Source: Firmicutes bacterium CAG:884 (GTDB taxonomy: Bacteria; Bacillota_I; Bacilli_A; RF39; UBA660). From it: DNA of 14,976 nt. Position numbers and translations under genes: made by a program. Where the stretch lies: assembly GCA_000433875.1 (NCBI GenBank), contig HF993308.1:1-14976 (forward strand), written 5' to 3'. This document shows, piece after piece, positions 7,042-13,575 of the stretch. The stretch's first letter is position 1. The number at the start of each line of letters is the position of its first letter. Below the pieces are notes generated by a model. The model saw only the letters and a program-made list of their open reading frames with translations, ran no database searches and was not told where the DNA came from.

Positions 7042-8511
7042 ATGAGACAATTCAGTGAACAAGAATTAGTTAGAAGAGGAAAAATAGAAGAAATTAGAAA
7101 ATATTGTAACCCGTATCCTGAGCGTTACGAGGTAACACATTCATTACTTGAAGCAAGTAAATTAGAAGATGGAACTAAAAATGTAAGCGTTGCTGGAAGA
7201 ATCGTATTTATGCGTAAAATGGGTAAATTAAGTTTCTTAAGATTAAGAGATATTGAATCAGATTTACAAGTTTCTATTAAGTTTGATTTAGTTGGAGAAG
7301 ATAATTATGCTTTCTTTAAATCGAATGTTGATGTTGGTGATTTTATTGGTGCAGAAGGTGAAATCTTTACAACACAAACAGGTGAAAAAACTTTAAGAGC
7401 AGATAAGTTTACTTTCTTGGGAAAAGCTTTAAAACCATTACCTGAAAAGTTCCACGGTTTAACAGATGCTGAATTATGCTATCGAAATCGTTATGTTGAT
7501 ATGATAATGAATGAAGATACAAGAAAAAGATTCTTAATAAGAATGAAGTTTATTCGTGAGCTTAGGAATTATTTAGATAATCATGGTTATTATGAAGTTG
7601 AAACACCAATTTTAAATAATAAACCAAGTGGAGCAGTTGCTAGACCATTTAAGGCTCATCATAATGCTTTAGATATTGATGTATATTTAAGAATCGCTCC
7701 AGAAACATATATGAAAAGAAGTATTGTTGCTGGTATTCCAAAAGTATATGAAATTGCACGTTGTTTTAGAAATGAAGGAATGGATAGTACCCATCTTCAA
7801 GACTTTACAATGATTGAATGTTATCAATCTTATTTTAACTATCGTGATAATATGATATTTATAAGAGAAATGTTACAATCAATTATTATGAAATTATTTG
7901 GTAATTTAGATGTTCAAATAGGTGATAAAGTAGTTGATATGAGTGGTGTATGGCCAACTGTAACATTTAGAGAAGTAATTCAAAAATATTCAGGAATTGA
8001 CATAAAAGAATATGATACAAAAGAAAAATTACTTGAAAAAATAAAGGAAGAAAAGATTGAATTAGATAGTGAAACACCAATTGAAAACTTAGGTTATGGT
8101 AATTTAGTTGATTATCTATATAAAAAGGTTGCTAGACCAAATATTTTAGGTCCTGTATATTTAACAGGTCATCCACTAGAACTATCACCGCTTGCTAGAT
8201 CAAATGATTTTGATAAAGGAATAACTGATAGATTCCAATTAATTGTAAATGGAGCTGAAATAATAAATGGTTATTCAGAATTAGTTGATCCAGTTGAACA
8301 AGAAAAACGATTACTTGAACAAGCTAAATTAAAAGCTGATGGTGATGAAGAAGCTATGGATATGGATTATGATTATATAGGAGCTATGGAATATGGTATG
8401 CCACCAATATCTGGTTGGGGTATGGGAATTGATAGATTAATTCAATTATTAACAAATTCTGACAACATTAAAGATGTTGTAATGTATCCGCTTATGAGAC
8501 CAGAAGAATAA
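7042..8511 (+). CDS. lysS: Lysyl-tRNA synthetase, class II
   Basis: Charges tRNA-Lys with lysine in the cytoplasm. At 489 aa it has normal class II LysRS length. It has an N-terminal OB-fold anticodon-binding domain (VSVAGRIVFMRKMGKLSFLRLRD) and a class II catalytic core with ARPFKAHHNALDIDVYLRIA, motif 2 around FRNEG (R243, E245), the family's GAEI-NGYSEL-DP segment, and motif 3 GWGMGIDR (458-465) with Arg465. After motif 2 it reads THLQDF where many bacterial LysRS have RHNPEF, a mild divergence. ATG 7042 follows GGAAGGA by 7 nt. It has its own promoter, and no clear terminator separates it from the argS leader, so read-through into argS is possible. Confidence 0.96.
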   Translation: MRQFSEQELVRRGKIEEIRKYCNPYPERYEVTHSLLEASKLEDGTKNVSVAGRIVFMRKMGKLSFLRLRDIESDLQVSIKFDLVGEDNYAFFKSNVDVGDFIGAEGEIFTTQTGEKTLRADKFTFLGKALKPLPEKFHGLTDAELCYRNRYVDMIMNEDTRKRFLIRMKFIRELRNYLDNHGYYEVETPILNNKPSGAVARPFKAHHNALDIDVYLRIAPETYMKRSIVAGIPKVYEIARCFRNEGMDSTHLQDFTMIECYQSYFNYRDNMIFIREMLQSIIMKLFGNLDVQIGDKVVDMSGVWPTVTFREVIQKYSGIDIKEYDTKEKLLEKIKEEKIELDSETPIENLGYGNLVDYLYKKVARPNILGPVYLTGHPLELSPLARSNDFDKGITDRFQLIVNGAEIINGYSELVDPVEQEKRLLEQAKLKADGDEEAMDMDYDYIGAMEYGMPPISGWGMGIDRLIQLLTNSDNIKDVVMYPLMRPEE

Positions 8512-8546
8512 TATATGATGATAAGGAATTAGTAATATAAAGAAAA

Positions 8547-8713
8547 CTTATAGTGAGGTAGAACAAGTGCAAACTACTAGATAATTATTTATATGAACGC
8601 ATCCTTTATGTATAAACCGCTAAAAAGCGTTAAAATTAAGAGCATAGATTCTATGAAAATAGGGTGGTACCACGGTTATGATCGTCCCTATATCTCATAG
8701 AATCTTTCTATTT
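8547..8713 (+). promoter_or_regulatory. T-box leader of argS (compact)
   Basis: The hallmark T-box AGGGTGGTACCACGG (8661-8675) and CGTCCCTA (8683-8690) are unmistakable. T-box RNAs bind uncharged tRNA and prevent premature termination. A possible basal stem I pairs TTATA (8548-8552) with TATAA (8611-8615) and AGG (8556-8558) with CCT (8603-8605), with an AGTGA element at 8552-8556. Within it the sequence GAA-CGC-A (8595-8601) places an Arg codon, CGC (8598-8600), where a specifier followed by a purine would be expected, consistent with the downstream argS. A small stem III is CGCT/AGCG (8618-8629). Stem I spans only about 68 nt and I could not build the usual distal arm. The specifier assignment is inference. 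Confidence 0.9.
8646..8708 (+). terminator. T-box-controlled terminator of argS
   Basis: An 11-bp outer stem, AGATTCTATGA (8646-8656) with TCATAGAATCT (8695-8705), is extended by ATAGGG (8659-8664) with CCCTAT (8686-8691), followed by a weak T-rich tail. It includes part of the T-box, so it should be mutually exclusive with the tRNA-stabilised antiterminator. Confidence 0.8.
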
Positions 8714-8728
8714 AGAAAGGAATAAAAA

Positions 8729-10441
8729 ATGAGTTTAATAAAAGAAAATGAAAAATATTTGAAAGAATTAATTAATAATTTAGGTTATGAAATTGATAAT
8801 GTTTCTTTAGAACCTTCTTCAAGAAAAGAGTTTGGGCAATATCAAATAAATTCTTCAATGTTACTTGCTTCTAAGTATCATATGAATCCTAGAGAAATTG
8901 CAAGTAAAATCGTCCAAAATTTAGATAGTAGATTTACAAATGTTAATATACAAGGTCCAGGTTTTATTAATTTATCTTTAACTGATGAATATTTAATGAA
9001 TTATTTTAATAATAAATCATTTAATGATATGGTTGATAAAGAGAATCCTAAAACAATTGTAATTGATTTTGGAGGCGCGAATGCCGCTAAGAGTTTACAC
9101 GTTGGTCATATGAGATCAGCTAATATTGGGGAAGCTTTAAGAAGATTATTACTTTTATTTGGTAATAATGTTATAAGTGATGTTCATTTGGGTGATTTAG
9201 GTAGACAAGCTGGTATGTTAATATCGCAATTGGAACTTGAACAACCTAATTTACCCTATTTTGATAAGAATTATAAAGGTGAATATCCAAAATTAGAAAT
9301 AACTGCTAAAGATTTAGGAAGAATGTATCCGCTTGCTAGTAAACTTGCGAAAGAAGATCCTGTAAGAATGGAAGAAGTTAGAAGAATAACTGCTGAAATT
9401 GATAAGGGTAATAAAGTATATACTGATTTATGGAAACAAATGGTTGAGGTCTCAAAGGTTGAAATTAAGAAGGTATATAATGAACTAAATTGTCATTTTG
9501 ATTTGTTTGAGGGTGAATTAGATAGTTTTAAAGATATTCCGGCAACAACTGAAATAATGAAACCATATTTATATGAATCAGAGGGTGCTTTAGTAATTGA
9601 TGTTGCTAAAGAAGATGATAAAAAAGAAATGCCACCACTTTTATATATTAAAACGGACGGCGCTACAATATATGCAACAAGAGATCTTGCAACTATTTAT
9701 TCAAGGGTTAAAAGATTTGATCCTAATGAAATAATATATGTAGTTGATGACAGACAAGGTTTATATTTTGAACAGGTTTTCAGAGCTGCTTATAAAACTG
9801 GTTTAGTTAAAAATGCAAAACTAGAACATGTTGGTTTTGGAACAATAAATGGAATTGATGGAAAACCATATAAAACTCGTGATGGTGGAGTTATGGAATT
9901 AAGTACATTAATTAGTTTAGTTAAAGATGAGATTTCTAAAAAAATAAAAGATGAAATAAAAGATGAGGAAAAAGAAGAAATTATCAATAAATTAACGATC
10001 GCAACTATAAAATATACGGATTTACTTCCATATAGAAAAACGGATTATATATTTGATCCTGTAAAGTTTAGCTCGATTGATGGAAAGACTGGACCATATA
10101 TTTTATATACGATTGTAAGAATTAAATCAATTTTAAATAAGGTTGATATTGATTCAAAAATGACTAATATTTGTAATGATGAAATGAGAAATGTTCTTGT
10201 TAAGATGACGGAAATTTCGAATGCTTTAACAAATGCTTATAACGAAAGAACCCTTAATTATATTGCAGAAATGTTATATGATATATGTAGTTTATTTAAT
10301 AAATTCTATAATAATTGTAATATTGTAAATGAACAAAATATGGATAATAAGGCTTCATATGTTGCATTTATAAAGATAGTTTATAATTATATTAAGAATT
10401 TGCTTAATATTCTAGCAATTGATGAAGTTGAAAAAATGTAA
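8729..10441 (+). CDS. argS: Arginyl-tRNA synthetase
   Basis: A class I synthetase that charges tRNA-Arg. At 570 aa the length is typical. Domains: N-terminal ArgRS-specific domain (about 1-85; SSRKEFGQYQINSSMLLA), a Rossmann core with the HIGH-type signature HVGH (124-127) in GANAAKSLHVGHMRS, the degenerate KMSKS region GKPYKTRDGG (378-387) usual for many ArgRS, and a C-terminal DALR anticodon-binding domain (TGPYILYTIVRIKSIL onward). ATG 8729 follows AAAGGA. Expression is predicted to rise when tRNA-Arg is uncharged, through the T-box leader. A terminator lies about 75 nt downstream. Confidence 0.97.
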   Translation: MSLIKENEKYLKELINNLGYEIDNVSLEPSSRKEFGQYQINSSMLLASKYHMNPREIASKIVQNLDSRFTNVNIQGPGFINLSLTDEYLMNYFNNKSFNDMVDKENPKTIVIDFGGANAAKSLHVGHMRSANIGEALRRLLLLFGNNVISDVHLGDLGRQAGMLISQLELEQPNLPYFDKNYKGEYPKLEITAKDLGRMYPLASKLAKEDPVRMEEVRRITAEIDKGNKVYTDLWKQMVEVSKVEIKKVYNELNCHFDLFEGELDSFKDIPATTEIMKPYLYESEGALVIDVAKEDDKKEMPPLLYIKTDGATIYATRDLATIYSRVKRFDPNEIIYVVDDRQGLYFEQVFRAAYKTGLVKNAKLEHVGFGTINGIDGKPYKTRDGGVMELSTLISLVKDEISKKIKDEIKDEEKEEIINKLTIATIKYTDLLPYRKTDYIFDPVKFSSIDGKTGPYILYTIVRIKSILNKVDIDSKMTNICNDEMRNVLVKMTEISNALTNAYNERTLNYIAEMLYDICSLFNKFYNNCNIVNEQNMDNKASYVAFIKIVYNYIKNLLNILAIDEVEKM

Positions 10442-10516
10442 TCAAGGTATGAATGAATAAATGATTTTGAATTAAATTATAAAAAAATATGTTTTATAGA
10501 ATATTTATTTGATTAA

Positions 10517-10550
10517 AAGAGGCTTATTTTAAATAAAAATAGGTCTTTTT
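10517..10550 (+). terminator. Rho-independent terminator after argS
   Basis: A 14-bp stem with several G-U pairs joins AAGAGGCTTATTTT (10517-10530) to AAAATAGGTCTTTT (10536-10549), with a 5-nt loop and a T run. The 75 nt between the argS stop and this stem hold nothing I recognise. Confidence 0.8.
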
Positions 10551-10578
10551 ATTATTATTTTAAAAAATTAAAAGTATT

Positions 10579-10606
10579 TTGATATATCTATCTCGTATAG
10601 TATATT
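10579..10606 (+). promoter_or_regulatory. Possible promoter of the coiled-coil gene
   Basis: TTGATA (10579-10584) and TATATT (10601-10606) are spaced by 16 bp. This is a fair sigma-A match, but the predicted transcript start would fall within or just after the GAGGAGG ribosome binding site (10608-10614). The overlapping TATAGT (10596-10601) is an alternative -10 with a poor -35. A sporulation sigma factor is possible. Only weakly supported. Confidence 0.35.
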
Positions 10607-10620
10607 TGAGGAGGTAAAAT

Positions 10621-12171
10621 ATGATATTTTTAATTTTATTACTAGCTTTATCAGTTAATGCTAGTGAGATTGATATTAATTATAAGTGGTATAAATATAC
10701 TGAGAGTAGTTATATGAATTATGATGAAATTAAATTACTTGAGAATGTTTATGTTGATTATAGTGATTATCAAATTGATGAATATTTTAATGTTAAGGAT
10801 TATGAAGAATTAAAGGGAAGATATATTTATATCTATAATAAAAGTGGGAAGAGGGTTGAGTTTGAATCTATAAATATACTTTATAATGGTAAAGCGATTA
10901 ATTACCGTTCACTTGTTCAATTAGGTGATGATAAACCGATTGCTTTATCTACTAAGGGAAAGGTTATGTTTGATTTAAAGAATGCTTATTATTTAAAGGA
11001 TTTAGAGCTTGAGATTGTTTATTCTGGTGGTAATATTGATGTTTGTCTATCAAGTCAGGGACAATTTAAGGATAATCGCCTTGCTTATGAAGAAATTAAG
11101 GAAAGTGGTAATTATAAGCTCTATCATTTGAGAGATAAAAAAGAGATTTTATATAAAACGTATTATAATCCTGAATATGGTGAATATCGTAAAGAGGGGT
11201 ATGATGATTATATTTATAAGGATGTAAATGATTATAAAATATATTATTTCTTTTATAAGAATATAATTAATGATAAAAATATTAAAGTGGAGGATTTGCT
11301 AGATACGAATTATACTTTGAAAAGTATTGAGGGGAATATTGATTATAGTGTGGATGGTAAATATAAAATAAAGTTAATATTTGAAGAATGTGTAAAAGAA
11401 ATAGAAGTAATAGTATCTATTAGTGATGATAGTAAAGTAAAAAAATTAGAAATGAAAATAGAAGAATTAAATGATTTAATTATAAAATATAAAGAGGAAA
11501 TAGATAGTTTAGAAAGTCTAAAGAAAGAAAATGATGATAAAATAAAGAAGTTAGAGATGAAAATTGAAGAGTTAAATAATTTAATTATAAAATATAAAGA
11601 GGAAATAGATAGTTTAGAAAGTCTAAAGAATGAAAATGATGATAAAATAAAGAAGTTAGAAAAAGAATTAAAAAGTAATAGTAATGAAAAATTAGAAAGT
11701 ATTAAAAGAGAAAAGAATGAAGAAATATTAAAATTAAAGGAAAAAATTAAAAAAATAAAAGATGATAATAAAAATAAAATAAGTGATTTGAATGATAAAT
11801 TGAATAAATGTAAGATGGATAATAATGAAAGAATAAATAAATTAAAAGAAGAATTAAAAATTAAAGAAAAAGAATATGAAAAATGCAAATTAGAATTAAA
11901 TGATAATAAAAATATTTATGAAAAGAATAAGAATAATTATAAGAAAATAATTGAGTTAAAAAATGCTTGCTTTAAAGAACTAAATAGAGTTGTTGATATT
12001 GCTAATAGTAAATCTAAAGAACTAAAAAGTTTAAAAAATAGATACGATTATGAAAAAGATTATAATGAAAGGTATATTAAAAAATTAAAATATGTAATTG
12101 ATGAAAAAGATGTCGACTATTGGAATACTAAAAAATGTTCTATTTTTGTCGGATTTAAAAAAATCTATTAA
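10621..12171 (+). CDS. Secreted tyrosine-rich coiled-coil protein, unknown function
   Basis: I do not recognise this 516-aa protein. It begins with a hydrophobic signal-like segment (MIFLILLLALSVNA, probable cleavage before SEID), unusual in lacking basic residues at the very N-terminus. Residues about 15-275 are beta-rich and strikingly rich in Tyr, Asp and Lys; the end of this part (GKYKIKLIFEECVKEIEVIVSI) resembles a small Ig-like strand pattern. Residues about 274-490 are a long coiled coil with clear heptads (KKLEMKIEELN, YKEEIDSLESL) containing an exact-register 35-residue duplication. The C-terminus (CSIFVGFKKIY) shows no anchor. ATG 10621 has GGAGG 6 nt upstream. It lies 29 bp before the spoIIAA-like gene, so it may be cotranscribed with sporulation genes; a spore-envelope or cell-surface role is only a guess. 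Confidence 0.8.
   Translation: MIFLILLLALSVNASEIDINYKWYKYTESSYMNYDEIKLLENVYVDYSDYQIDEYFNVKDYEELKGRYIYIYNKSGKRVEFESINILYNGKAINYRSLVQLGDDKPIALSTKGKVMFDLKNAYYLKDLELEIVYSGGNIDVCLSSQGQFKDNRLAYEEIKESGNYKLYHLRDKKEILYKTYYNPEYGEYRKEGYDDYIYKDVNDYKIYYFFYKNIINDKNIKVEDLLDTNYTLKSIEGNIDYSVDGKYKIKLIFEECVKEIEVIVSISDDSKVKKLEMKIEELNDLIIKYKEEIDSLESLKKENDDKIKKLEMKIEELNNLIIKYKEEIDSLESLKNENDDKIKKLEKELKSNSNEKLESIKREKNEEILKLKEKIKKIKDDNKNKISDLNDKLNKCKMDNNERINKLKEELKIKEKEYEKCKLELNDNKNIYEKNKNNYKKIIELKNACFKELNRVVDIANSKSKELKSLKNRYDYEKDYNERYIKKLKYVIDEKDVDYWNTKKCSIFVGFKKIY
11440..11649 (+). repeat. Tandem 105-bp duplication inside the coiled coil
   Basis: Two adjacent 105-bp copies (11440-11544 and 11545-11649) encode the same 35 residues (five heptads, starting KKLEMKIEELN) with about two amino-acid differences and only a few silent ones. 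A third partial copy begins at 11650 (KKLEKEL). A stretch of near-identical DNA in the second half of each copy indicates a recent duplication. Confidence 0.92.
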
Positions 12172-12200
12172 GAATATGATAAACTAGACAAGGTGAGAAA

Positions 12201-12419
12201 ATGCTGGAAATAAAAACAATTTTTAAAAAAGGAGCATTAATTATTTCTTTAGGAGGTGAATTAGTAGAAGGAACAATAAAAGATTTAGATAATATAGTTG
12301 ATTTGTTTGAAAATGATGGGTTTTCAAATGTAATAATTGAATCAAAAGTAAAGTGTGATGAGAAAGGAATAAAACGTTTAGAACAAATTAAAAAAATGAA
12401 TAATGTAATATTTATATAA
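12201..12419 (+). CDS. Truncated SpoIIAA-like STAS protein
   Basis: A 72-aa STAS-domain protein aligning with the first two thirds of SpoIIAA, the anti-anti-sigma factor of the SigF partner switch: ALIISLGGELVEGTIKDL corresponds to the SpoIIAA GEL-containing strand and helix, and VKCDEKGIKRLEQIKK to the segment around DSSGLG. At the site of the regulatory phospho-serine (Ser58 of B. subtilis) it has Glu54 (D53-E-K-G56). It ends at FI, about 40 residues before the usual 110-120 aa length. Identification rests on this pattern plus its place directly before a SigF-like gene and spoVA genes. ATG 12201 follows AAGGTGAG. With no spoIIAB gene next to it, it may no longer act in a partner switch; a relic or a coupling leader peptide is possible. 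Confidence 0.65.
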   Translation: MLEIKTIFKKGALIISLGGELVEGTIKDLDNIVDLFENDGFSNVIIESKVKCDEKGIKRLEQIKKMNNVIFI

Positions 12420-12424
12420 GGAGG
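12418..12424 (+). promoter_or_regulatory. Strong ribosome binding site of the SigF-like gene, overlapping the upstream stop
   Basis: AAGGAGG overlaps the last bases of the TAA stop (12417-12419) of the STAS gene. The next codons in the sigma frame are GAT-free ATA (12426) and ATC (12429); no ATG, GTG or TTG occurs in frame until 12519. Spacing of 4 nt to ATC 12429 equals that seen for spoVAC in this same window. It defines the likely start and suggests translational coupling. Confidence 0.7.
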
Positions 12425-12428
12425 GATA

Positions 12429-13073
12429 ATCAAAGATATAAATGAAATTATAAAAGAATATGAACCATATGTTAAATCACTTGCAAAAAGGTTTGAATTT
12501 TATAAAAGTAAAGAAGATTTGTATCAAGCTGGATTTATGGGACTAGTTATGGCTTATAAGAATTTTGATCCGAGATTTGATGTAAAGTTTTCAACATATG
12601 CTTATTCTTATATATTAGGTGAAATGAAGAAAGTAATAAACGATAATACTTTAAAATATGGTAAACAACTATTATCGTTAAAATATAAAATTGATAAAGT
12701 AAGCATTTTACTCACACAAAAATTGATGCGTTTACCTACAAAAGAAGAAATTATAAAAATATTAAATATAACAGAATATGAATATGATGAAGTAATGCAA
12801 ATAAATAATCCTGTAAGTTTAGATAAAGTAGTTGGTGAAGATCTAGCACTTTATGAAGTAATAGGAGATAGAGAAAAAGATATTGCTTTGTTAGTGGCAC
12901 TTAAACAAGAGTTGCAAAACTTAAATAAAGAAGAAAAAGAATTAATAAATAGTAGATATGTGTATGGGGAAACACAAAGGGAAGTTGCTGATTTATTAAA
13001 TACGAATCAAGTTGATGTATCAAGAAAAGAGAAAAAAATACTTTTAAAACTAAAAACAAGATTAAAATCCTAG
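12429..13073 (+). CDS. sigF: SigF-like sporulation sigma factor (non-standard start codon)
   Basis: A sigma-70 family protein of the SigF/SigG group that directs RNA polymerase to forespore genes. Region 2 is complete: EYEPYVKSLAKRF, DLYQAGFMGLVMAY, FDVKFSTYAY (F54 onward), ILGEMKKVINDN. A region 3 segment has LPTKEEIIKILNI, and region 4 has ETQREVADLLNTNQVDVSRKEKKIL (181 to about 205), very like SigF. With the start placed at 12429 it has 214 aa, shorter than the 255 of B. subtilis SigF because the segment before region 2 is missing. No ATG/GTG/TTG precedes the first TTG at 12519, which would delete half of region 2, so the start is probably ATC 12429 (or ATA 12426/12438) after AAGGAGG, or a base is misread. 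Order with spoIIAA and spoVA supports SigF; SigG is an alternative. Confidence 0.85.
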   Translation: MKDINEIIKEYEPYVKSLAKRFEFYKSKEDLYQAGFMGLVMAYKNFDPRFDVKFSTYAYSYILGEMKKVINDNTLKYGKQLLSLKYKIDKVSILLTQKLMRLPTKEEIIKILNITEYEYDEVMQINNPVSLDKVVGEDLALYEVIGDREKDIALLVALKQELQNLNKEEKELINSRYVYGETQREVADLLNTNQVDVSRKEKKILLKLKTRLKS

Positions 13074-13089
13074 TTAGCTAGGATTTTTT
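13064..13089 (+). terminator. Terminator embedded in the 3' end of sigF
   Basis: A perfect 10-bp stem, AAAATCCTAG (13064-13073) with CTAGGATTTT (13078-13087), has loop TTAG and a six-T tail (13084-13089). The left arm contains the last codons and the TAG stop of the sigma gene, so it separates sigF transcription from spoVA. Confidence 0.9.
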
Positions 13090-13118
13090 GTATGAAAAAA
13101 TGCAAAAAAACCATAATA
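13090..13118 (+). promoter_or_regulatory. Sigma-G (forespore)-like promoter of spoVA
   Basis: GTATG (13090-13094) and CATAATA (13112-13118) are spaced by 17 bp. They fit the sigma-G pattern as I recall it from B. subtilis (GHATR, 17-18 bp, CATWHTA), and spoVA is sigma-G dependent there. A transcript would begin near 13125, close to the ribosome binding site AGGAGG (13124-13129), so the exact start needs care. It lies directly between the sigF terminator and spoVAC. Confidence 0.6.
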
Positions 13119-13133
13119 CTATTAGGAGGAAAT

Positions 13134-13574
13134 ATGGAAAGTAAAAAATATGCGGAAATTGTAAAAAGGTATGAAGTAAAAGAAAATAGATTAAAAAATG
13201 GAATTGTTGCATTTATAATTGGTGGTCTTATGGGAATGATAGGAAATCTTTTGGTTGATTTTTATTCATATATATTAGATGTACCAACTAAAATTGCTTC
13301 AACATATATGATAATAACTTTAATATTTGTTGGCTGTTTATTAACTTGTTTAGGATTCTTTGATAAGATGGTTTCTTTTGCAAGGTGTGGCTTATTAATA
13401 CCGATAACTGGATTTGCTCATTCTATGCAAAGTGCTGCACTTGAGTACAAAAAAGAGGGTTTAGTTACAGGAGTGGGCACAAATATATTTAAACTAGCTG
13501 GAACTGTTATAATGTTTGGGATTGTATCTGCTTATGTATTTGGAATTGTAAGAGCACTTGTATTTGGAGGATAA
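13134..13574 (+). CDS. spoVAC: Spore membrane protein SpoVAC
   Basis: A polytopic inner spore membrane protein; in B. subtilis SpoVAC is a mechanosensitive channel component for dipicolinic acid (Ca-DPA) uptake and release. At 146 aa it is close to the usual 150. Visible: hydrophobic segments near residues 17-39, 55-77 and 108-144, and the family signatures GGLMGMIGN, LLTCLGFFDKM, IPITGFAHSMQSAALEYKKEG and GVGTNIFKLAG. ATG 13134 is chosen, 4 nt after AGGAGG; the earlier in-frame ATG at 13092 lies inside the promoter and upstream of this binding site, and would add 14 residues absent from the family. It is first in the spoVA set, with spoVAD starting 1 nt after its stop. The usual preceding spoVAA and spoVAB are absent. 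Confidence 0.95.
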   Translation: MESKKYAEIVKRYEVKENRLKNGIVAFIIGGLMGMIGNLLVDFYSYILDVPTKIASTYMIITLIFVGCLLTCLGFFDKMVSFARCGLLIPITGFAHSMQSAALEYKKEGLVTGVGTNIFKLAGTVIMFGIVSAYVFGIVRALVFGG

Positions 13575-13575
13575 A

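Noticed and set aside
11343..11888. 181-codon open frame on the minus strand
   Set aside because: It is the complement of the Lys/Glu-rich coiled coil, giving a Phe/Ser/Leu-rich, low-complexity product with no ribosome binding site. Other minus-strand frames (960-1163, 1955-2161, 2258-2470, 2913-3185, 5974-6231, 6744-6968, 9790-9987, 12155-12433) are likewise shadows of + strand genes.
12146..12180. Promoter for the spoIIAA-like gene (TTGTCG ... TATGAT)
   Set aside because: The spacing is 23 bp, too long, and no sigma-H-like AGGA/GAAT pair is visible, so the gene may depend on read-through from the coiled-coil gene.
12417..12428. SpoIIAA-SigF fusion by stop-codon read-through
   Set aside because: The two genes are in the same frame with only TAA between, but there is no read-through context I recognise, and a strong ribosome binding site overlaps the stop; independent initiation is simpler. 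Not fully excluded.
12519..13073. Sigma factor beginning at TTG 12519
   Set aside because: This would remove about half of conserved region 2 and has no ribosome binding site; homology continues upstream to the AAGGAGG at 12418.
13092..13133. Longer SpoVAC start at ATG 13092
   Set aside because: It lies within the terminator/promoter region, lacks a binding site, and adds residues unlike the family; ATG 13134 has AGGAGG.
13558..13575. Longer SpoVAD start at TTG 13558
   Set aside because: It lies inside spoVAC and upstream of the GGAGG that serves ATG 13576.
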